Assembly (NCBI GenBank): GCA_964483585.1
Contig: CAZABH010000065.1
Span: forward strand, 1 to 7,744
Reading direction: 5' to 3'
Source: SZUA-430 sp964483585
GTDB taxonomy: Bacteria; Pseudomonadota; Alphaproteobacteria; Micropepsales; Micropepsaceae
Length of the DNA: 7,744 nucleotides
Below, piece after piece: positions 1 through 7,744 of the stretch. The notes under the pieces are model-generated. The model did not search any database, was not told the DNA's origin, and saw only the letters and a list, made by a program, of their open reading frames with translations. Numbering within the stretch: the stretch's first letter is position 1; every line of letters starts with the position of its first letter. A program made the position numbers and the translations under genes.

Positions 1-93
1 GAAGCCGGTATCCCCGAAAGCGTCAACGTCTAGATCAAGGAAATGCGCTCGCTTGGCCTCAACGTCGAGCTTGTGACGGAGACGGAATCCTGA
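1..93 (+). CDS. rpoB: RNA polymerase beta subunit, C-terminal end (partial, with an in-frame TAG)
   Basis: This is the 3' end of the gene for the beta subunit of RNA polymerase; the rest lies upstream of the window. Frame 1 reads EAGIPESVNV, then TAG at 31-33, then IKEMRSLGLNVELVTETES and TGA at 91-93. Apart from the TAG, this is the conserved RpoB C-terminus (family pattern GxPESFNVLxKExRSLGLNxEL), and the position of the TAG is normally leucine. Read strictly, the protein would stop after NV and lose its last 20 residues. In known structures this tail packs against the N-terminal part of beta'. rpoC follows 43 nt after the TGA, which is the usual co-transcribed arrangement. The identity is secure; whether the TAG is real, suppressed or a sequence error cannot be decided here. 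Confidence 0.9.
31..33 (+). other. In-frame amber codon within the conserved rpoB tail
   Basis: TAG replaces the expected leucine codon between NV and IKEMRSLG. A single base change from TTG (Leu) would create it. The codons after it still encode the family-typical tail and end at a normal TGA. The other stop codons visible in the window are TGA (rpoC, fusA) and TAA (rpsL, rpsG), and there is no in-frame TAG inside any other gene here, so nothing else points to general TAG recoding. Confidence 0.85.
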
Positions 94-113
94 CCCCGTC
101 CCCCGAACACCAG

Positions 114-129
114 AAATCTAAGGAGATTT
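114..129 (+). promoter_or_regulatory. rpoC ribosome-binding site within a small inverted repeat
   Basis: AAGGAG at 120-125 is a strong Shine-Dalgarno sequence, 11 nt before the ATG at 137. It decides that start over the TTG at 128, which is only 2 nt behind it. The motif is flanked by a perfect 6-bp inverted repeat, AAATCT (114-119) and AGATTT (124-129), with AAGG as the 4-base loop. The stem is AT-rich and probably weak. A regulatory role is inference. Confidence 0.7.
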
Positions 130-136
130 GAACTCC

Positions 137-4342
<4,206 letters not shown>

Positions 4343-4350
4343 GGACGTAA

Positions 4351-4381
4351 GAAAAAGCCGGGATAGCCTCCCGGCTTTTTC
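4351..4381 (+). terminator. Rho-independent terminator after rpoC
   Basis: GAAAAAGCCGGGA (4351-4363) is perfectly complementary to TCCCGGCTTTTTC (4369-4381). This gives a 13-bp stem with a 5-nt loop. The GC core is followed by a run of five T, and the matching A run precedes it, so the element could also work on the opposite strand. It starts 8 nt after the rpoC stop and ends the rpoBC transcript upstream of a separate str-operon promoter. Confidence 0.93.
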
Positions 4382-4438
4382 ATTTGTTTCCAGGCAGCGG
4401 CCCGCCCACGGAAACCGCAAAAAACCGGTAAATGGGTG

Positions 4439-4467
4439 TTGACGAAATATCATTGCGCGAGTACAAG
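4439..4467 (+). promoter_or_regulatory. Candidate sigma-70-type promoter of the str operon
   Basis: TTGACG at 4439-4444 matches the -35 consensus in 5 of 6 positions. After a 17-nt spacer comes TACAAG (4462-4467), which matches the -10 consensus in 4 of 6. A run of six A at 4419-4424 lies upstream where an UP-like element could sit. The stretch between the -10 box and the predicted start (about 4474) is GCGCCC, a GC-rich discriminator of the kind linked to stringent control. The promoter lies between the rpoC terminator and rpsL, where a promoter is needed. The remaining bases between the terminator and the -35 box (4382-4438) hold only a weak 6-bp inverted repeat (GTTTCC 4386-4391, GGAAAC 4410-4415). 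Confidence 0.7.
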
Positions 4468-4473
4468 GCGCCC

Positions 4474-4683
4474 CTCATTCGACGGCTGGCTGTAGGGTTC
4501 GATCCCTAAACGCTCCGCGTAAGTCCTATGAGTCAGGTTTGAAAGCACGAACGTCCGGGCCACCGGTCGCTCCTCTGCATGTTGGACCAAGCGCCACGGG
4601 GAGATGGGCACGGCCCCCCGGCGGCGCTTTGAGTTGTTTGTGTTTGTCGTGCGCGAATTCGAGATGAAGCGAAACGCCAGAGC
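4474..4683 (+). promoter_or_regulatory. Long 5' leader of the rpsL-rpsG-fusA-tuf operon
   Basis: About 210 nt separate the predicted transcription start from the rpsL ATG, with no recognisable protein gene. The leader contains a small hairpin, TAGGG (4493-4497) with CCCTA (4504-4508), and a larger GC-rich hairpin at 4589-4629. The last 50 bases are T/G-rich. There is no clear Shine-Dalgarno sequence just before rpsL. A leader this long and structured suggests control at the RNA level, but no known riboswitch or protein-binding motif was recognised. The exact 5' end is a prediction from the promoter boxes. Confidence 0.5.
4589..4629 (+). promoter_or_regulatory. GC-rich hairpin in the str-operon leader (attenuator-like)
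   Basis: AAGCGCC (4589-4595) pairs with GGCGCTT (4623-4629), and inside it CGGGG (4597-4601) pairs with CCCCG (4616-4620). The two helices are separated by a small 1x2 internal loop, and the apical loop has 14 nt. A T/G-rich stretch follows (4628-4650, 14 T in the first 23 bases). The layout resembles an intrinsic terminator or attenuator, but the T run is broken by G. An alternative inner hairpin, GGGC (4606-4609) with GCCC (4613-4616), competes with it. Function is inference. Confidence 0.5.
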
Positions 4684-5055
4684 ATGCCGACGATCAACCA
4701 GCTGATCCGCAAACCGCGGCACCCCAAGGTTCGCCGTACCAAGGCGCCCGCGCTGCAAAGCTCGCCACAGAAGCGTGGCGTTTGCACCCGCGTGTATACG
4801 ACCACGCCGAAGAAGCCGAACTCGGCCCTTCGCAAGGTGGCGCGCGTTCGTCTGACCAACGCGCAGGAAGTGATCAGCTACATTCCCGGTGAAGGCCATA
4901 ACCTGCAGGAGCACTCTGTAGTGCTCATTCGCGGTGGCCGCGTGAAGGACCTGCCCGGCGTGCGTTACCACATCCTGCGCGGCGTCCTCGACACGCAGGG
5001 CGTGAAGGACCGCAAGCAAGCCCGCTCCCTCTATGGCGCCAAGCGTCCGAAGTAA
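4684..5055 (+). CDS. rpsL: 30S ribosomal protein S12
   Basis: S12 sits at the decoding centre of the small ribosomal subunit and helps monitor codon-anticodon pairing. The protein is 123 aa, the normal length for short S12, and starts with the family pattern MPTINQLIRKPR. The conserved blocks PQKRGVCTRVYTTTPKKPNS (residues 28-47) and GGRVKDLPGVRYH (84-96) are intact. Lys43 and Lys88, the classical streptomycin-resistance positions, are both lysine, so no resistance substitution is visible there. Asp89, the residue modified by RimO in E. coli, is present. The start is fixed by homology, because the upstream Shine-Dalgarno sequence is poor. It is the first gene of the str operon, 12 nt before rpsG. 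Confidence 0.98.
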   Translation: MPTINQLIRKPRHPKVRRTKAPALQSSPQKRGVCTRVYTTTPKKPNSALRKVARVRLTNAQEVISYIPGEGHNLQEHSVVLIRGGRVKDLPGVRYHILRGVLDTQGVKDRKQARSLYGAKRPK

Positions 5056-5059
5056 GGAA
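5054..5059 (+). promoter_or_regulatory. rpsG ribosome-binding site overlapping the rpsL stop codon
   Basis: AAGGAA begins inside the rpsL TAA (5053-5055) and lies 8 nt before the rpsG ATG at 5068. The overlap with the upstream stop codon suggests that rpsL and rpsG translation are coupled. Confidence 0.75.
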
Positions 5060-5067
5060 CAGATCCG

Positions 5068-5538
5068 ATGTCACGTCGTCGTCGTCCCCAAAAGCGCGAA
5101 ATCATCCCCGACGCCAAGTATGGTGATCTGGTGATTGCCAAGTTCATGAATTGCCTCATGTATGATGGCAAGAAGTCGGCCGCCGAGCATATCGTCTACG
5201 GTGCGCTTGCTACCATCGAACAGCGTACGAAGTCCGATCCGCTCAAGATGTTCCACGCGGCACTCGAGAACGTGGCACCAGCCATCGAAGTTCGCTCTCG
5301 CCGTGTTGGCGGTGCAACCTATCAGGTTCCCGTCGAGGTCCGCACCGATCGTCGCCAGGCTCTGGCCATTCGATGGATCATCAACGCCTCACGCGCACGC
5401 AATGAGCAGACGATGCAGCAGCGCTTGTCAGGCGAACTTCTGGACGCCGCTAACAATCGCGGCACGGCCGTCAAGAAGCGCGAAGACACCCACAAGATGG
5501 CGGAGGCCAACAGGGCCTTCTCGCACTATCGCTGGTAA
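5068..5538 (+). CDS. rpsG: 30S ribosomal protein S7
   Basis: S7 binds the 3' major domain of 16S rRNA, nucleates assembly of the 30S head and contacts tRNA near the E site. The 156-aa length is standard. Recognisable family segments include the basic N-terminus MSRRRRPQKREIIPD, the helix KFMNCLMYDGKKSAAEHIVY (residues 26-45), VRSRRVGGATYQVPVEV (about 76-92), ARNEQTMQQRLSGEL near 110-124, and the end KREDTHKMAEANRAFSHYRW. The start is supported by the Shine-Dalgarno sequence at 5054-5059. In E. coli, S7 is the autoregulator of the str operon and acts at the rpsL-rpsG gap. Here that gap is only 12 nt, so that site cannot exist in the same form. Confidence 0.98.
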   Translation: MSRRRRPQKREIIPDAKYGDLVIAKFMNCLMYDGKKSAAEHIVYGALATIEQRTKSDPLKMFHAALENVAPAIEVRSRRVGGATYQVPVEVRTDRRQALAIRWIINASRARNEQTMQQRLSGELLDAANNRGTAVKKREDTHKMAEANRAFSHYRW

Positions 5539-5565
5539 CGCCACTGAGCCATTGGACACACGACC

Positions 5566-7644
5566 ATGCCCAGAACCACCCCGCTCGAAAAATACCGCAA
5601 CATCGGCATCTGCGCGCATATTGACGCCGGAAAGACCACGACGACCGAGCGCATCCTGTATTACACGGGCAAGAGCCACAAGATCGGCGAAGTGCACGAT
5701 GGCGCCGCGACCATGGACTTCATGGCGCAGGAGCAGGAGCGGGGCATCACCATTACCTCGGCTGCGACAACAGCCTTTTGGAACGATCACAGGGTGAACA
5801 TAATCGACACACCTGGTCACGTCGATTTCACGATCGAAGTCGAGCGCTCGATGCGCGTGCTTGACGGCGCTGTTGCTGTGTTTGACTCTGTCGCCGGTGT
5901 AGAGCCGCAGTCCGAGACAGTCTGGCGCCAGGCCGACAAGTACCGCGTGCCGCGCATCTGCTTCGTCAACAAGATGGATCGCACAGGCGCCGATTTTTAT
6001 CGCTGCGTCCAGATGATGATTGATCGTCTTGGAACGAAACCGTGCGTGATCCAGCTGCCCTATGGCGCTGAGGCCGATCACAAGGGCATCATCGACCTCA
6101 TCGAAATGCGCGCCATCGTCTGGAAGGACGAGAGCCTTGGCGCCAAGTATGAAGTCCAGGAAATCCCGAGTGACTACAAGGCCAAAGCCGACGAATGGCG
6201 GGCCAAGATGATCGAGCTGGCCGTCGAGATGGACGACGCCGCGATGGAAGCCTACCTCGAGGGCAAGGAGCCGGACGCCAACACGCTGAAGAAGCTGATC
6301 CGTGCGGGCACGATGAATTTCAAGTTTGTGCCCGTAACCTGCGGCGCGGCTTTCAAGAACAAGGGTGTTCAGACGCTGCTCGATGCCGTGGTCGATTTCC
6401 TGCCTTCTCCGCTGGACATTCCGGCCGTTAAGGGCATCAAGCCCGGCAAGGACGAAGTCGAGGTGGAACGCAAGGCTGAGGACAACGAGCCGCTGTCCAT
6501 GCTTGCTTTCAAGATCATGGACGACCCGTTTGTTGGATCGATCACCTTCTGCCGCATTTACTCCGGCAGGCTCGAGAGCGGCTCGACGCTGATGAACTCG
6601 ACGCGTGACCGCAAGGAGCGCGTGGGTCGCATGCTGTTGATGCATGCCAACTCGCGCGAGGACATCAAGGAAGCCCTCGCTGGTGACATCGTGGCCCTTG
6701 CGGCGCTGAAGGAAACCCGTACAGGCGACACGCTTTGCGACCCGAACCACCCGGTTATTCTCGAGAAGATGGAATTCCCGGAGCCTGTCATCTCGGTGGC
6801 TATCGAGCCTAAGACCAAGGGCGATCAGGAAAAGATGGGTGTAGCCCTTGCGCGCCTGGCCCAGGAAGATCCGTCGTTCCGCGTATCGGTGGACGAGGAG
6901 TCTGGTCAGACCATCCTCCGTGGCATGGGCGAGCTTCACCTTGACATCAAGGTCGACATTCTGCGCCGCACGTACAAGGTCGACTGCAACATCGGCGCCC
7001 CGCAGGTGGCCTATCGCGAGACACTCACGAAAGCCGTGGAAATCGATTACACGCACAAGAAGCAGACAGGCGGATCCGGCCAGTTTGCCCGCGTGAAAAT
7101 CGTCTTCGAGCCGCTTGAAGCCGGCGCAGGATTTACGTTCGAAAACGAGGTTGTCGGCGGCTCGGTGCCCAAGGAATACGTTCCTGGCGTCGAAAAGGGC
7201 CTCAACGCATCGCGCGAGAACGGCGTATTAGCGGGTTTCCCGCTGATCGACTTCAAGGCGACGCTGGTCGACGGCGCCTACCACGAGGTAGACTCCAACG
7301 TTCTTACCTTCGAGATCGCCTCGCGCGCCGCTTTCCGCGAATTGAAGGAGCGCAAGGCGGTCAAGTTGCTCGAACCGATGATGAAGGTCGAAGTTGTGAC
7401 GCCCGAGGACTTCATGGGCGGCGTTATCGGCGATCTGAACTCTCGTCGTGGACAGGTGCAGGGCACGGACCAACGTGGCAACGCGCAAGTCATCACCGCA
7501 ATGGTTCCGCTGGCGAACATGTTTGGCTACGTGAATACCCTGCGCTCCATGAGCCAGGGTCGCGCAAGCTACTCGATGCAGTTCGACCACTATGAAGACG
7601 TACCACGCGCGATCGCAGATGAAGTGATCGCGAAGTTTGCCTGA
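5566..7644 (+). CDS. fusA: Translation elongation factor G
   Basis: EF-G is the cytosolic GTPase that drives translocation of tRNA and mRNA through the ribosome and, with RRF, ribosome recycling. The 692-aa length is typical. The G domain (about 1-280) has the P-loop AHIDAGKTT at residues 17-25, RGITI at 59-63, DTPGH at 81-85, NKMD at 135-138 and the G5-type stretch CGAAF at 259-263. Domains II and III follow, with MGELHLDIKVDILRR near 455-470. Domain IV contains the tip loop YHEVDSN with His573, the position that enters the decoding site, and domain V ends the protein. The genomic position between rpsG and tuf fits canonical fusA rather than a tet(M)-like or fusA2 paralogue. Only a weak GGA (5554-5556) serves as Shine-Dalgarno, so coupling to rpsG translation across the 27-nt gap is likely. 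The gene is intact. Confidence 0.98.
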   Translation: MPRTTPLEKYRNIGICAHIDAGKTTTTERILYYTGKSHKIGEVHDGAATMDFMAQEQERGITITSAATTAFWNDHRVNIIDTPGHVDFTIEVERSMRVLDGAVAVFDSVAGVEPQSETVWRQADKYRVPRICFVNKMDRTGADFYRCVQMMIDRLGTKPCVIQLPYGAEADHKGIIDLIEMRAIVWKDESLGAKYEVQEIPSDYKAKADEWRAKMIELAVEMDDAAMEAYLEGKEPDANTLKKLIRAGTMNFKFVPVTCGAAFKNKGVQTLLDAVVDFLPSPLDIPAVKGIKPGKDEVEVERKAEDNEPLSMLAFKIMDDPFVGSITFCRIYSGRLESGSTLMNSTRDRKERVGRMLLMHANSREDIKEALAGDIVALAALKETRTGDTLCDPNHPVILEKMEFPEPVISVAIEPKTKGDQEKMGVALARLAQEDPSFRVSVDEESGQTILRGMGELHLDIKVDILRRTYKVDCNIGAPQVAYRETLTKAVEIDYTHKKQTGGSGQFARVKIVFEPLEAGAGFTFENEVVGGSVPKEYVPGVEKGLNASRENGVLAGFPLIDFKATLVDGAYHEVDSNVLTFEIASRAAFRELKERKAVKLLEPMMKVEVVTPEDFMGGVIGDLNSRRGQVQGTDQRGNAQVITAMVPLANMFGYVNTLRSMSQGRASYSMQFDHYEDVPRAIADEVIAKFA

Positions 7645-7675
7645 ACCCACTGAGATCGAAAACGAACGAGCCTCT

Positions 7676-7681
7676 GGAGAG
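7676..7681 (+). promoter_or_regulatory. tuf ribosome-binding site
   Basis: GGAGAG lies 8 nt before the tuf ATG at 7690, which is good spacing. It is the best-placed Shine-Dalgarno sequence among the str-operon genes here, in keeping with the very high translation of EF-Tu. No promoter was recognised in the 45-nt fusA-tuf gap. Confidence 0.75.
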
Positions 7682-7689
7682 AGAAGACC

Positions 7690-7744
7690 ATGGCCAAAGC
7701 GAAATTTGAGCGGACGAAGCCGCACTGCAACATTGGAACGATTG
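7690..7744 (+). CDS. tuf: Translation elongation factor Tu, N-terminal start (partial)
   Basis: EF-Tu carries aminoacyl-tRNA to the ribosomal A site as a GTP complex. Only the first 18 codons are in the window. They read MAKAKFERTKPHCNIGTI, which is the conserved EF-Tu N-terminus just before the P-loop GHVDHGKT. The ATG is supported by GGAGAG 8 nt upstream. The location directly after fusA is that of the str-operon copy (often called tufA). Whether a second tuf copy exists cannot be seen. The gene runs off the end of the window. Confidence 0.96.
   Translation, partial: MAKAKFERTKPHCNIGTI

Noticed and set aside
128..136. TTG at 128 as an upstream rpoC start
   Set aside because: It is 2 nt from the Shine-Dalgarno core, too close to be used, and adds three residues before the conserved MNQEVLNVF start at 137.
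4386..4415. Inverted repeat GTTTCC / GGAAAC as an operator
   Set aside because: Six base pairs across an 18-nt loop is expected by chance and it lies upstream of the promoter boxes without further symmetry.
4493..4509. tRNA T-arm-like sequence GGGTTCGATCCC in the leader
   Set aside because: Only this short motif fits. The flanking bases cannot form the acceptor stem, D-arm or anticodon arm, and no CCA end follows. A simple hairpin explains it.
4539..4567. Second promoter beginning TTGAAA at 4539
   Set aside because: No acceptable -10 hexamer occurs at 16-18 nt spacing; the sequence there is GC-rich.
4604..4705. 33-codon frame starting at ATG 4604 and overlapping the rpsL start out of frame
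   Set aside because: GGAG abuts its ATG with no spacing, the product resembles no family, and its arginine-rich end comes from reading rpsL in the wrong frame.
5428..7056. 542-codon open frame antisense to fusA and the end of rpsG
   Set aside because: It has the same in-register explanation as the rpoC shadow, and no family features or start signals support it.
5566..7644. Ribosomal-protection resistance protein instead of EF-G
   Set aside because: The length, motifs and str-operon position all match housekeeping EF-G.

Overview
This window is a core informational region of a GC-rich bacterial chromosome. The order is rpoB (3' end), rpoC, rpsL, rpsG, fusA and tuf (5' end), all on the + strand. 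The proteins read like those of an alphaproteobacterium. RpoC starts MNQEVLNVF and carries the proteobacterial trigger-loop insertion. EF-G has 692 residues with the switch motif RGITI. EF-Tu begins MAKAKFERTKPHCNIGTI. The class-level placement is an inference from family knowledge; I cannot support a genus.

Layout. Positions 1-93 hold the last codons of rpoB, with an unexpected in-frame TAG at 31-33. A 43-base gap follows, carrying the rpoC ribosome-binding site inside a small inverted repeat. rpoC occupies 137-4342 (1401 aa) and is intact. A perfect 13-bp intrinsic terminator (4351-4381) closes the rpoBC transcription unit. The roughly 300-base gap before rpsL holds a good sigma-70-type promoter (4439-4467) and a leader of about 210 nt with a GC-rich hairpin (4589-4629). 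After that come the tightly packed str-operon genes: rpsL (4684-5055), 12-nt gap, rpsG (5068-5538), 27-nt gap, fusA (5566-7644), 45-nt gap, and tuf (7690 to the window end).

Function. RpoB and RpoC are the two large subunits of RNA polymerase and form the catalytic core. S12, S7, EF-G and EF-Tu form the decoding, tRNA-path and elongation machinery of the ribosome. The terminator plus the new promoter imply that the two groups are transcribed separately, although some readthrough is possible.

Novelty. I see no mobile element, CRISPR array, RNA gene, defence system or unknown protein here. The main anomaly is the amber codon that interrupts the highly conserved C-terminal tail of RpoB, with the conserved residues continuing in frame behind it. 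Secondary points are the structured str-operon leader and an rpsL-rpsG gap too short to hold an E. coli-style S7 autoregulatory site.
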